Source: Muscardinus avellanarius
Lineage: Eukaryota > Chordata > Mammalia > Rodentia > Gliridae
NCBI GenBank assembly: GCA_963383645.1
Contig: OY726578.1
Location: forward strand, 25,446,523 to 25,510,522
Length of the DNA: 64,000 bases
Direction of reading: 5' to 3'
Under the pieces are notes generated by a model. It was not told the DNA's origin. It ran no database searches and saw nothing but the letters and a program-made list of their open reading frames with translations. The position numbers and the translations under genes were made by a program. Below, piece after piece: positions 23,175-34,389 of this stretch; the first letter of the stretch is position 1; each line of letters begins with the position of its first letter.

Positions 23175-23330
23175 TTTTTAATTTTTGGTGGTACTGGGGT
23201 TCCTGGAAGCCCTTCTACCTCCGGGCTACACTCCCAGACCTATTTTATAATAGGGCTGGGGGGTAGCTCAGAGGTAGAATGCCCTGGGTTCAATCCCCAA
23301 TACCAAAAAAAGAAAAACCCTAAAACTGAA
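22700..23330. mobile_element. SINE copies and tails around a (TTTC)n run
   Basis: Plus copy 22705-22885, minus tails at 23000-23050, 23065-23118 and 23183-23242, (TTTC)n at 23120-23178, and a plus tail at 23250-23308. Confidence 0.82.
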
Positions 23331-23359
23331 ATAATAACACTAACACCCCACCACCACCA

Positions 23360-23855
23360 AAAAAAAAACTTGGCGTCTCTGTCTTTATTTCGTATCCATC
23401 TTCTTTATTCCTTGTTACCATAAACTCGGGCAGATTCCTGCTCAGCTCTGCACATAGGTATGTTAATAATTTAGGAAGTGTTTATGTAAACCTGGTAATC
23501 CTCCTTCAAGGCTAAAGACACCCAGACAGGAATAACTAAGGTGTTTGACGGCATAATTAACAGGCTACCAACTGTTTCCTTTCCGGGGTCCAGTCCAGAC
23601 ACCCAAAGCAGAGGCTGGAGCCTCCAGTCCCTCCCTAAACCCACAGAAACTGTGGACCTTGCAGGCAGCTCTCCCGTGAGCAGGAGACTACCCAGGGGGA
23701 AGTCACCCTGCGGCAGGACAGGACGCGAGGCCGCAGGAGCCGCCATCTCCTGGAACCGAACTGCCCCAGATTCCCCAGAGTCCAGTGCAGGACGGGCTGA
23801 GATAAGGATCAGCCAGCCTCAGCCGCACACCTCCCATTCTCCTTAAACCTGAAGT
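23360..23855. other. Single-copy block of unlike composition
   Basis: The AT-rich left half (23370-23575) contrasts with a GC-rich right half. A 91-codon minus-strand frame (23471-23746) crosses both. I could not assign it. An old retroviral fragment crossed my mind but is unsupported. Confidence 0.4.
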
Positions 23856-23857
23856 TC

Positions 23858-24350
23858 ACCTGGGCGTGGTGGCGCAGCATGCTGGTAAGCTTGGGAGGCT
23901 GAGACAGGAGGGGCACAGGTTGAAGGCCAGCCTCAGCTATTTAATGGCACCCTGTTTCAAAATTAAAAAAGACTGGGGGTGTAACTCAGAGGCAGAATAC
24001 CCCTGGGCTCAATCCCTAGTACCAATAAATAAGTAAACAAACAAATAAATAAATACATAGGGCTGGAGGTGTAGCTCAGAAGTAGAATGTCCCTGAATTC
24101 AATCCTCAACACGAAAAGAAAGAAAGAAAGAATGAAAACTGTTCTTTCCACAAGGTGTGGTGGCGCATACCTGTAATGTCAGTCCTTGGGAGGCCGATCC
24201 AGGAGGCGGCAGCCTTGAAGACCACGTCAGCCAGGTAGTGAGGCTCTCTGCAACTTAGGGAGACCCTGCTTCCAAATAGAAGACCAAAAAATGGGGTTGA
24301 GGGTGCAGTGCAGACGTAGAATGCCCCTGGGGCCCCAGTACCACAAAATA
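23858..24350 (+). mobile_element. Plus-strand SINEs
   Basis: Copy 23860-24028, tail-only unit 24060-24112, (GAAA)n, and a diverged copy 24152-24345. Confidence 0.82.
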
Positions 24351-24369
24351 AATAAATAGACAAATTTAA

Positions 24370-24712
24370 AATGGGCCCCTAGTACCTGCAGCAGAGGAGC
24401 CTGACCCTTTGGTACCTGGACCAGGACCCCAGCCTGCGCCTACTCACGCTCTGCCACCAGGGGGCGCTGTGGCCCACATGTGGCTTTTGGGGAGCAGATT
24501 CCATCCCCAAATACCAAAGCTGCCGAAGACACCCTAGGTCTGGAAACAATTCCCCGTGGTCCCAGTCACTCAAGAGACCAGGGCGCTCAAGTGTGTAGAC
24601 AGGAAGGAGGCCAGTGCAGGCCTGGCTTCGATTCCCAAGCAACGCACGCAGCTTTGCGGTGCTGGGGCCAGGGGCCAGAAGTCACCCAGGGAGAGGGCGT
24701 TTTGTTTTTGTT
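24370..24712. other. Single-copy block around a CTCF motif
   Basis: Unique sequence of 340 bases between SINE clusters. Its one strong signal is the CTCF motif at 24454. No exon was recognised. Confidence 0.5.
24454..24468 (+). promoter_or_regulatory. CTCF-type motif, consensus
   Basis: CCACCAGGGGGCGCT on the + strand is the textbook CTCF core. It points toward SEPTIN5. Confidence 0.65.
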
Positions 24713-24714
24713 TT

Positions 24715-25309
24715 ATTTTTATTTTTTGTGGCATTAGGGATTGAACTCAGGGGCAGCACCTCAGAGCTACATCCTCAGCCCTATTTCATTTTAACTTGAC
24801 ACAGGATCTCACTAGGTTGAAGAAAGTCTTACTATATGCTAAGGCTGGCCTGGAACCTGCAATCCTCCTGTCTCAATCTCCCAAGTACTGGGGTTATGAT
24901 CATGAGCCACCACACCCAGCTTGTGGTTTGTTTGTTTGTTTGTTTGTTTTGTGGCACTGGGAATTGAACCCCAGGGGTATTTTATCTGGGCCGGGCATGG
25001 CAGCACATGCTTGTAATCCTAATATTTGGGAGGTTAAAACTGGAGGATTGCAGGTTTGAGATCAGCCTCGGCAACTTGTGAGGCCCTCCACAACTTAGTG
25101 TGACCCTGTTTCAAAAATATAAAGAATAACGCCAGGCGTGGTGGCACAGGCTTGTAATCCCTGTGCTTGGGAGGCGGAGACAGGAGGATCACACAGGTTT
25201 GAAGCCAGCCTCGCTGGCTTAAGAGACCTGTTTCCAAATGCAAATATAAAAAATAGGTCTGGGAGTGTAGCCCAGAAGTAGAAGGGTTTCCAGGAGCCCC
25301 CTGGAAACC
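24715..25309. mobile_element. SINE cluster
   Basis: Minus copy 24725-24920, minus tail 24948-24985, plus head 24988-25120, and a young type-II plus copy 25128-25308 whose tail leads into the AT palindrome. Confidence 0.83.
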
Positions 25310-25506
25310 ACCCCCCCCCAAAAAATATATATATATAAAGAATATATATATTCTTTTTATATATAGAATTATATATATATATTATATATATATAGAATTA
25401 TATATATTCTTTATATATATAGAATATATATATAAAGAATATATATATATATTGGGGGGGTGAAGGGTACCACCCCCCCAAAAAAAATATATATATATAT
25501 ATAAAG
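25302..25506. repeat. AT-rich palindrome with C/G-run ends
   Basis: The left arm CCACCCCCCCCC-A6-(TA)n-AAAGAATATA (from 25308) is mirrored by a right arm ending (TA)n-TTGGGGGGGTG (to about 25462). Shorter inverted TTCTTT/AAAGAA pairs sit inside. A direct copy of the left arm follows (25470-25506). The sequence could extrude as a hairpin of roughly 150 bases. Confidence 0.88.
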
Positions 25507-25507
25507 A

Positions 25508-25706
25508 ATAAGCCAGGCGTGGTGGCACATGCTTGTAATCCTAGCATTTGGGAGGCTGAGACAGGAGGATCATGGTTCTCATGAGGCCCTTAGTGAGGCC
25601 CTTTGCAACTCAGTGAGACCCTGTTTCAAAATAAAGAATAAAAAATAGGGCTGGGGGGTATAGACTGGAGGTAGAATGCCCCTGGGCTCCATCCCCAGTA
25701 CCGCAA

Positions 25707-25760
<54 letters not shown>

Positions 25761-26130
25761 AGAGAATAAAATAAAATAGAATAAAATACAGCTGGGGTAT
25801 AGCTTGAAGTTAGAATGTCCCTGGGTTTAATCACCAGTACAAAAAAAAAACCTAAAAAATATTGCCTGGGCACACACCTGTAATCCCAGTACTTGGGAGG
25901 CGGAGACAGGAGGATCGCAGCAAGTAGTGAGACTCATCAATCTTTGGAGTCCCTGTTTCCAAATAAAATCGGGCTGGGGGTGTAGTTCAAAGGTAGAATG
26001 CCTTTGGGTTAAATCCCAGGTGCCACAAAAAGAAAGAGAAAAGGAGAGAAAGGGAGAAAGATGGAAGGGAGGGAGGGAGGGAAAGACACGGGCCTGGCTT
26101 GGAGGTAGGACGCCCTGGGTTCAATCTCCA
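25508..26130 (+). mobile_element. Plus-strand SINEs and simple repeats
   Basis: Full copy 25510-25703, (AAT)n 25707-25757, tail-only 25790-25838, copy 25862-26025, GA-rich run 26030-26085, tail-only 26092-26132. Confidence 0.84.
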
Positions 26131-26562
26131 GTACAAAGAGCCCCTTCTGAGCCCCTGAGGAAGCAGGTCTGCGCGGGGCTGGCCTCTCCCCCCCTCTAGT
26201 CGCGTCCCCAGGCCCTGCAGTCTTCTGCCCTGAGCTCCCAGGCCCCTGCCCGCCTGCCGGCTGCCCACTGCCCTCCCTGGCGGAGAGCCCCCCCTAAGGC
26301 CCCTGCCGCCCTCCTCGCCGCCTCTCTCCGGTGGCCCTTGCCAAAGAGCTGAATTGCCACACAGTCCTGCCTGTTTCCACACCCGCGGGGGAAGCGGGCG
26401 GCGGCTCCGAGAAACGGCCTGTCCGGGCCGTCTAGAATCTGCAGCTGGCCAGCGGGCTCTGGGCATCCTGGAGCTGGGCGCACAGGGCGTGCCCGGAGAG
26501 GCCCGGTGAGCGGGGTGCGGGGTCAGAGCTGCGGCAGAGCCAGAAGGAGGATTGTGCCCAGT
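26131..26562. other. GC-rich single-copy block
   Basis: A 194-codon minus frame spans the block but runs from SINE sequence into GC-rich DNA with no domain. CpG-rich at 26370-26440. Confidence 0.5.
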
Positions 26563-26564
26563 CA

Positions 26565-26602
26565 GGGTCATTCTACCTCTGAGTTACACCCCCAGCTCTA
26601 TT

Positions 26603-26641
<39 letters not shown>

Positions 26642-27025
26642 TATTTTTTTGCAGTACTGGGGCTTCAACCCAGGTGCATTCTACCACCAAGCTACACCCC
26701 CTGCCCTATTTTTTATTCTTTATTTTGAAACAGGTTCTCACTGAGTTGCAGAGGGCCTCACTAAGTAGCTGAGGCTGTCCACAAATGCGATCCTCCTGTC
26801 TCAGCCTCCCGAATGCCGGGCTATTTATTTATTTTGAAATGGGGTCTCTCTAAGTTGCTGGAGCCGGTCTACCTTCTAGCCACACCCTCAGCCCTATTGT
26901 ACATTTTCCTTTGAAACAGGGTCTCGCTAAATGAGCGGGTGCTGGCCTCCAACTTGCCGCCCTCCGGCCTCACCCTCCGAGAGCTGGGCTCACAAGGCAT
27001 CGTGCCCGTGCCCGGCTGTGCAATC
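26565..27025 (-). mobile_element. Minus-strand SINEs
   Basis: A tail piece (26565-26600), a (TTTA)n run, a full copy 26650-26822 and a diverged copy 26825-27018. Confidence 0.82.
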
Positions 27026-27304
27026 TGGTTTTGATGCGTGTCCATAAGCGTTAGGGTGGAGACCCGCCTGGACGGTTGCTGGAGTTGCTCCAAGCTGTGT
27101 GCTCGCCCTGCGCCCGCTTCCTTCCTTCCGTCTTCCCTCCCTGGGCTCACTGTCCCTAATGCCCCTTCAGCAGCCCCTCGGGCCCTGCTCTTCTATCTGC
27201 AGCGCCCTGGGTAACACTGGCTCCCGTGGCCCCCTGGGCACTGACTGTCACCACAGCATCCTCCCAACGTCGCAGGAGTGACTGCACTGCTGTGATCCCC
27301 AGAG

Positions 27305-28560
27305 CCACCCTGGTAGCCAGGCACATGCCTGTCATCCCAGTACCCGGGAGGCTGAGATCGGAGGCTCATGGGTTCGAGGGCCAGCACCTGCTAATTTTTT
27401 TTTTTTTTTTTTTTGGGCGGTATTGGGAATGGAACCCAGGGGCATTCTACCTCCAAGCTACACCCCCAGCCCCTATTTTTTATTCTTTATTTTGAAACAG
27501 GGTCTCACTGAGTTGCAGAGGGCCTCACTAAGTAGCTGAGGCTGTCCACGAACCACGATCCTCCGGTCTCAGCCTCCCAAATGCTGAGATTACAAGCCTG
27601 GGCCACCACACTCGGGTTAGCATCTGCTAATTTAGTGAGACCCTGTTTCAAAAATATATATATATAACAGGCTGAGGGTGTGACTTGGAGGTAGAAAGCC
27701 CCTGGGTTGAAGCCCCAGAACCACAAAGAAGTAAGATATAGCCGGGCGTGATGGCGCACGCTTGTAATCCCCGCACTTGGGAGGCGGAGACAGGAGGATC
27801 ACGCTGGTAACGGAGCCAGCCTCGCTGGCTTAAGAGACCCTGTTTCCAAATAAAAAAAATATAAAATAGGTCTGGGAGTGTAGCCCAGAGGTAGAAGGGC
27901 TTCCAGGAACCCCAGTACCACCAAAAAAAAAAAAAAAAAGTAAGATATAAGATAGACGTGTAGACGTGGTGGCTCACGCCTATGATGAGAGGCTGATACA
28001 CAAAAATCACAGGGTCAAGGCCAGCCTCGGTAACTTAGTGAGGCGCTCTACAACTTAGTGAGACCCCGTTTCTAAATAAAATAAGAAGCTGAGTGTGCTG
28101 GCACATACTTGTAATCCCAGTACTAGGGAGTCTGAGACAGGAGGATTGCAGGTTCATGGCCAGCCTCAGCTACTTACTGAGGCCTCTGCAACTCAGTGAG
28201 TCCCTGTTTCAAAATAAAGACAAAAGAACATGGCTGGGGGTGTAGCTTGGAGGTAGAATGTTTTATTGGTCTTGGTTCAATCTGCAATACCGACAGAAAA
28301 CTGCCCTGGTCTCTCTTCCCAAAGGTATATAAGAGGACCTTCAGCACGTGCCCTGCCACCCCCAAACCCTGCCCGAGGTTCCTGCCATACTTTAAAATCC
28401 CCACCAAGCAGGGCGCGGTGGCACATGCCTGTAATCACAGTCCTTGCGAGGCTAAGATTTTTATTTCCAAATAAGAAATAAAATTGGGCTGGGGGTGTAG
28501 CTCAAAGATAGAATGCTTCTGGGTTCAATCCTCAGTACTACAAAATTAAAAAAAAAACCT
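27305..28560. mobile_element. SINE cluster with two clear nested insertions
   Basis: The plus host 27310-27725 is split by a minus copy (27397-27617) between AGCACCTGCTAATTT and AGCATCTGCTAATTT. Then come the young element at 27741, a diverged plus copy (27960-28075), and plus copies at 28087-28290 and 28400-28540. Confidence 0.85.
27741..27937 (+). mobile_element. Youngest-looking type-II SINE, perfect target duplication
   Basis: Flanked by AAGTAAGATATA at 27729-27740 and 27938-27949. Full length, with the diagnostic GAAGGGCTTCCAGGAACCCC tail and an A-run. Confidence 0.93.
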
Positions 28561-28604
28561 ATGAATTATTATTTTTATTATCATTATTATTATTACTACA
28601 TTTT

Positions 28605-28800
28605 TATACTGGGGATTGAACCCGGGGCATTCTACCTCTGAGCCACACCTCAGCCCTATTTTGGTTTTTGAATTTGGAAACAGAGTCTCTGTAAGTTGCA
28701 GAGGGCCTCACTAAGTAGCTGAGGCTGGCCATGAGCCCGCAATCCTCCTGTCTCAGCCTCCCAAGGACTGGATTACAAGTGTGCGCCTCCACGCCCGGCT
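28605..28800 (-). mobile_element. Minus-strand SINE
   Basis: ATACTGGGGATTGAACCCGG ... TCCACGCCCGGCT. It is preceded by a TTA-rich stretch (28565-28603). Confidence 0.87.
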
Positions 28801-29130
28801 AGAGGGCTGCTTTCCGGCCACTTCCCCGGTCTAGCTGCCTGCACCCCTGACTCTTCCTACCTCCCCTGCCAATGTCCCACAGAGTCCCTGAGCTGGGCGT
28901 GCCAGGCCAGTGACATGCTGAGTCCCTCTCACGCCCGGGACACTCCTGAGCCCCAGTGGCGTCTGCAGGCGTGTCCACCCCTGCCATCCTGTCATCCGTA
29001 GAGAGCCAGGGCAACCCAGGGCTGAGTCAGGATCTTTGCCAGGGCCTTTCCTCGGGGCCTGGTGAGTAGGCTGCCCGCAGCTGTTGGGGATGACACCCTC
29101 CCGGCCCTCCTCTTCCACACCGAGCAGAGC
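28801..29130. other. Single-copy GC-rich block
   Basis: 330 unique bases. A 107-codon minus frame crosses it and has no domain. Confidence 0.5.
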
Positions 29131-29441
29131 GGCGGCCCTGATGCCCAGTGGCATTCCCAGTACTTGAGAGACAGACAGGAGGACTGCAGGTTTGCAGCTA
29201 GCCTGAGCTACTTAGTAAGGCTCTCTGCAACTTAATGAAACCCTGCTTCAAAAAAAGAATAAAAAATAGGGAGCTGAGCATGATGGCACAGACTTGTAAT
29301 CCCAGTACTTGGGAGGCAGAGACAGGAAGATTTCAGGTTCCAGGGCCTCAGCAACTTAGTGAGACCCTGTTCCCAAAAATAAAAAATAAAAAGGGCTGGG
29401 GGTGTAGGTCGGAGGTAGAACGCCCCTGGGTTCCATCCCCA
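29131..29441 (+). mobile_element. Two plus-strand SINEs
   Basis: A head-only copy (29140-29262) and a full copy (29275-29441). Confidence 0.83.
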
Positions 29442-29444
29442 GCG

Positions 29445-29485
<41 letters not shown>
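29442..29485. repeat. (GC)n(AC)n dinucleotide repeat
   Basis: Six GC units then about 16 CA units. A purine-pyrimidine alternation of this length can adopt Z-DNA. Confidence 0.95.
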
Positions 29486-29487
<2 letters not shown>

Positions 29488-30010
29488 TTGTTCCAAGGTT
29501 GGCCACGTGGTACGCGTTAGAACCTCATCTCTAGCTGGGCCTGCAGAGTCCCAGGCGCTCAGTAGCCCGGGGGGCTCCTGGCCGCCTGAGGACAAGTGTG
29601 GGATGCCCTTCCTCCCTCTGCCCAGTGTCGGGGGCTGGCACGGACCTGTGGGGCAATTGCCAGAGCTGCAGGGGGCCAGGGTCCCACAGGGCGCTGGTGC
29701 CCTTCCCCAGGGGACCCCGACTTTACTGAAGCATGCGCCTCTCCCTCCCTCTCCAGAGGCTGCCTCGCAGCAGCAGCAGCAGCAGCAGCTCTGGCCTCTT
29801 CCCAAGAAAGCACAAGGAATTTCCATTTCTTTGGAAATTTGATCTAGGAAAATTGGTCCTTCTCCGTCTTGCTAACAGAAGCCTGTTCATCTGGCAGACT
29901 CTGAGTGACTCCTACTTGGACGAGCGGATTTTCCTCTGCCTCCCAACACTCCAACTGGCTTGCGCAGTAACGTCCTTTCGAAATGTTCTGAAAGGTAAAA
30001 ATAAAAGCAG
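29486..30010. other. Single-copy block with CAG triplet run
   Basis: Unique sequence holding the triplet repeat listed next, followed by a less GC-rich part (29815-30005) containing TTTCCATTTCTTTGGAAA (29819-29836). No supported exon was found. Confidence 0.5.
29768..29790 (+). repeat. (CAG)n triplet repeat
   Basis: Between seven and eight uninterrupted CAG units in otherwise unique sequence, inside a 111-codon open frame that is probably not coding. Confidence 0.9.
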
Positions 30011-30014
30011 GAGG

Positions 30015-30715
30015 AAGGGCGGGGTGTGGTGGCGGGCGCCTGTGGTCTCCGTACTTGGGAGGCTGAGATGGGAGGGTCACAGGTTCTAGGCCAGCCTCAG
30101 CAACTTAGCAAGACCCTGTTTCAAAATAAAATAAATAAATAAATAAAAAGGGCCGGGGGTTGTAGCTTCAAGGCAGAATGCCCCTGAATTCAACCCCTAA
30201 TACAAAAAAGAAAAACCTAGGAGGAAGGGCCATACCTCACCCTGCTTTGGGAAAACCCACCTTCCTGGGCCGCAGGGATGTGAATTCTGAGTCAGGCCTC
30301 TTTTCCTCCCTCCCTCTCTTCGTTGAACCCAAGGGCACTCTACTCCCAGCTACCACAGCCCTTTGTATTTTGAAAATCTGAAAAGCAGTCTGGCTAGATT
30401 GCTGAGGGCCTCACTAAGTAGCTGAGGCTGGCCTTGAACCCACAATCCTCCCGTCTCAGCCTCCCAAGTACTGGGATTACAAGCGTGTGCCACCACTCCG
30501 GGCTTCAGTTTTTTTTTTTTTTTTTTGGTGGTACTGGGGTTCCTGGAAGCCCTTCTATCTCCGGGCTACACTCCCAGACCTATTTTTACATTTTTATTTG
30601 GAAACAGGGTCTCCTAAGCCAGCGCGCGCGGCTGGTTTCGAACCTGCGCGATCCTCCTGTCTCTGCCTCCCAAGCGCGGGGATTACAAGCGTGCGCCACC
30701 GCGCCCAGCTAGTTT
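30015..30715. mobile_element. Plus SINE, then minus SINEs
   Basis: Plus copy 30018-30205, about 100 unique bases, a minus head 30380-30505, and a young minus type-II copy 30510-30710 (GGTTCCTGGAAGCCCTTCTA). Confidence 0.84.
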
Positions 30716-31422
30716 TTCTTTTTAATATTTGGGGTTGGCGCTAACATTCTGGGCTCCAGCTGGGTTGATGGTTGGCATTGCTGGGGACCTGGCCTCTGCT
30801 GCTCATTCCCTTCTCTCTTTCCCTGGTGGCTGGTCCTTTGTTTGGGGCCGGGGCTTTGTGCTTTGGGCGCGATCCTGGCTCCTGGGATTCCCTGGTCCTT
30901 CGAATTCCAAATTGGCTTGGTCGAGCTGACCACACACTGCTGGACTCTTCCACGGAAGCTGCTGGAAGCTGCGTGAGCCCGAGAAGGGCACAAAGCACAG
31001 TGGCCTCCTTCCTGGCTGACCTGGACACACGGGGCGCTGGTCCGTTCCTCAGAACAGGAGGTCGGGTTTGCCGGGCAGGGCAGGGCAGGGCAGGGCCGCT
31101 GCATTTGCCTACGAAGCCGGTTTTTGCTGTGGGACAGGCTGAGGTGGGGCGGGCTCCTCCCAAGCCTTCGGCTTCCTCCCCTCAGCCGGGCCTCCTGCAA
31201 CGACTTGGTGTTTTTAAACTTTCTCCAAGAAGTAATAGAATCCCAGTTTGCAAAGTTCCAGGACATGAAAGCATTGGAGAGTGGAGAATCCTGCCCGCCG
31301 CCTGCCCGCCGCCTGCCCGCAGCTCCCCGCGCCCTGCAAGGGTGCTGTCTGTAAGTGTGTGCACACGTGTGCATGCACGGGACACAGACACTGCAGAAAC
31401 TCTCTCTCTCTTCTTTTAGTTA
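30716..31422. other. 700-base single-copy block with short tandem repeats
   Basis: (GGGCA)n at 31074-31097 and (CTGCCCGCCGC)n at about 31292-31320. A 215-codon plus and a 221-codon minus frame overlap without a domain. I cannot tell whether either belongs to a noncoding transcript. Confidence 0.5.
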
Positions 31423-31424
31423 AG

Positions 31425-32475
31425 GGGGTTGGACTCAGGGGCATTCTACCCTTGAGCTGCACCCCCAGCCACCCCCTTTTTTGTGGTACTGGGGATCGAG
31501 CTTGGGAGGTTATAACTCTGAGCCACCTCCTGCCCTTTCTGTTTATTTAATTTTTTTGTGGCACTAGGGATCAAACCCCGGGGCCATTCTACTTCCGAGC
31601 TACACCTCCAGCCCTTTTTTTTTTTTTTTTTTTTTGCGGGTCTGGGGATGGAACCCAGGGGCATTTATTTGACCTCTGAGCTACACCCCCTGCTCTATTT
31701 TTTATTTTTTATTTTGAAACTGGGTCTCACTGAGTTGCAGAGGGCCTCACTAAGTACCTGAGGCTGTCCGCGAACCACGATCCTCCAGTCTCAGCCTCCT
31801 GAATGCTGGGATGACGAGCGTACGTCACCACGCCCGGCTCTTATCTCTATTTTGAAGCAGGATCTTGCTAGGTTGATGAAAGCATCACTATTTTTTGAAG
31901 CTGTCCTCAAACCTGCGATCCTCCTGTCTCAGCCCCCCACGTACTGGGATTACAGGTGTGCGCCACTATGCCCGGCTCTCCCAGCTCTTTTTTATTTTAA
32001 AATAGGGTCTCAGTGGGTGTAGTGGTACACTCCTGTAATCCCCGTACTTGGAAGGCTGAGCCAGGAGGATCACAAATTTGAAACTAGTCTCAGCAATTTA
32101 GCAAGATTGTCAGCAACCTAGAGAGATTCTGTTTCAAAACAAAACAAAACAAACTGGGCATGGTTTGAAGACAGCCTCAGCAACATAGTAAGACCCTATT
32201 TCTATATTTTTTTTCCTTTCTTTTCTGTTCCTTTGGTACTGAGGACTGAACCCAGAGGCATTCTACTTCTGAGTTATACCCAAGCCCTATTTTATTATTT
32301 ATTTCAAAACAGGGTCTTGCTAGGTTGATGAGAGCCTCAGTACTTGCTGAGGCTGGCCCTTGAGCCTGTGACCCTCCTGTCTCAGCCTCCCAAGTGCCCG
32401 CTGACTCTATTTCAAAATAAAAAGGGCCGGGGGTGTAGCTGAGAGGTAGAATGGTCTTGGGTTCAACCCGCAGTG
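31425..32475. mobile_element. SINE cluster rich in lone tails
   Basis: Minus tails at 31430-31470, 31480-31540 and 31558-31610, minus full copy 31633-31840, minus head 31845-31978, plus head 32012-32150, minus copy 32230-32398, plus tail 32420-32475. Confidence 0.82.
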
Positions 32476-33350
32476 GTGCTGGAGGCTGGGGGCCTGCACA
32501 GGGGTCTGCAGCCACGCTTCTGGAAGGCAGACAAGCTTGAGCACAGGCCCTGGAGGGGGGGGGGCGGGAAGGCAGATACCCTGGAGATGGCCACTGCGGG
32601 AGCCCTGAAGGTGAGCACTTGGGGTGTCCCTGCCTGGCCGGCTTCCCACTGCTGGATGGATGCAGCCACCCTGGGCCGGGTGGCAGCCCTGTGTCCCGTC
32701 CCAGTGGGTTCTTTGGGATCCTCGGATCCTCCCCGGGCTGGTGGGGGGTTGTCTGCACAGTAAAGAGGCTGAGGTCAGCTTGGCCCCTGGGTGTCGCCGC
32801 CTTGCTGTGAGCAGGCCAAGCACAACACGGGCCGGGCGCCCCCTCCTTGGCCAGGGAGGCAATGCCAGGCCCGGCTGCCACCACGGAATGCGCCCTCTCA
32901 CTCCGTGGGCCTGCAGCCCGAGAAGGCTCCATTCAGCTCCAAATGCCCACCTGGGGCACCAGCCAACCCAAACACCCCTGTTTGTGCAGGGCTTTCATTC
33001 CTGGCCAGAGAGGGCGTGGGTTGCAGCAGGGCCTTCCCAGCCATCCCGCAGTCCCCGAGGCCCCCATGGGCCTCCAGCGGCCTCCCTGCCCCTCTGTCTC
33101 AGACGCAGGTTGGGGTCATGGGCCAAGGGACGCGGTGGCCCCCTCTCCCAGCCAGCGGGCTGTCACCTCCTCTCCCCAGCCCGCATCTCCCACAGCACAG
33201 GTGTGACCAGCCCCTCCTGGGATGGTCCCTGCCCTCCTCCCAGCTTCCCCTGGGGCGGCCCAGCCCTGCCCGGTCCACTGAGCCCACACTGCCATCCAGA
33301 GATGAGCCACACAGGCTGTCCAGTCTGCCCAAGAAGAAATCAGCCTCTCC
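32476..33350. other. 870-base GC-rich single-copy block
   Basis: The longest unique stretch upstream of SEPTIN5. Frames of 230-271 codons are open on the + strand in overlapping registers, which argues for composition and against coding. No domain, signal peptide or splice-bounded exon was recognised. Confidence 0.55.
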
Positions 33351-33354
33351 TGCC

Positions 33355-34065
33355 TGGCGTGGTGGCGCACACTTGGAGTCCCAGAATCTGGGAGGCCGAG
33401 ACAGGAGGATGCGGTTGGCGGATGGCCTCAGCTACTTAGTAGCTTTGCAACTCAGTGAGACCCTGCTTCAAAATAAAGAATAAAAGCTGGGTGTGGTGCG
33501 CATGATTGTAATCTCAGCATTTGGGAGGCTGAGACCGGAGGATCGCGGTTCGCGGACAGCCTCAGCTACTTAGTGAGGCCCTCTGCAACTCAGTGAGACC
33601 AGGTTTCAAAATAAAGAATAAAAAATAGGGCAGGGGGTGTAGCTCCGAGGTCAAATGCCCCTGGGTTCTATCCCCAAACACCCACCCCACAAAAAAGGTA
33701 AAAAAAAAAAAAAAAGAATAAAAAAAATAGGGCTGGGGTCGCTAAGAGGTAGAATGCCACCAGGTTCCATCCCCAGTACCACACACACACAAAAAAAATC
33801 AGCCCCCACCACGTGGCACTGGGGATTTAACCCAGGGTTATTCTAATTCTTTTTCTTTCTCTTTTTTTTTGCGGGTCTGGGGATGGAACCCAGGGGCATT
33901 CACCTGAGCTACAGCCCCTGCTCTATTTTTTATTCTTTACTTTGAAACCGGGTCTCACTGAGCTGCAGAGGGCCTCGCTAAGTAGCGGAGGCTGTCCGCA
34001 AACCGCGATCCTCCAGTCTCAGCCTCCCGAGTGCTGGGATGACAAGCGTGCCCACCATGCCCGGC
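33355..34065. mobile_element. SINE cluster
   Basis: Plus copies 33355-33480 and 33487-33680, a plus tail 33728-33782, a minus tail 33812-33845, and a minus copy 33868-34065. Confidence 0.84.
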
Positions 34066-34388
34066 GCACAAAGTGAGCTTTCTAAATGCACCTCATTTTC
34101 AGAGCAGCTAGTGTCCTGGCATTATGGCCAGTGCGAGCCGGCGTGAAGGATGGCATCTGTCGGAGAGAGAGGGCAGAGCCGGTCAGAACTCTGGGCAGGG
34201 ACGCCGGGCAGACTCGGCTGCCGATGGCCGCAGGGATGGCTCCGGCAGCAGCCTCAGCTGCAGCGCAGAGCCGAGTTACCCGGCTCCTGCCTTTTGTTTT
34301 TTCCTTCTGGAGAGTTGTTGGGAGCCTGCCACAACCCTCCCTGTGGGTGGAGCTCCCACGCACCTGCTAGGCTTGAGCCTCTTGTAGC
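34066..34388. other. Single-copy block
   Basis: Starts AT-balanced (TAAATGCACCTCATTTTCAG) and turns CpG-rich at 34180-34280. Several short frames, none supported. Confidence 0.5.
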
Positions 34389-34389
34389 C

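Noticed and set aside
23360..23855. Retroviral LTR or env remnant
   Set aside because: No LTR borders, primer-binding site or recognisable viral domain could be identified.
25302..25506. Homologue of the human 22q11 translocation palindrome (PATRR22)
   Set aside because: The human one lies in a low-copy repeat elsewhere in 22q11; this palindrome arose in a local SINE tail.
32177..33439. Frames of 230-271 codons in the 870-base unique block
   Set aside because: They begin or end inside SINEs and overlap each other in several registers, as expected by chance at high GC.
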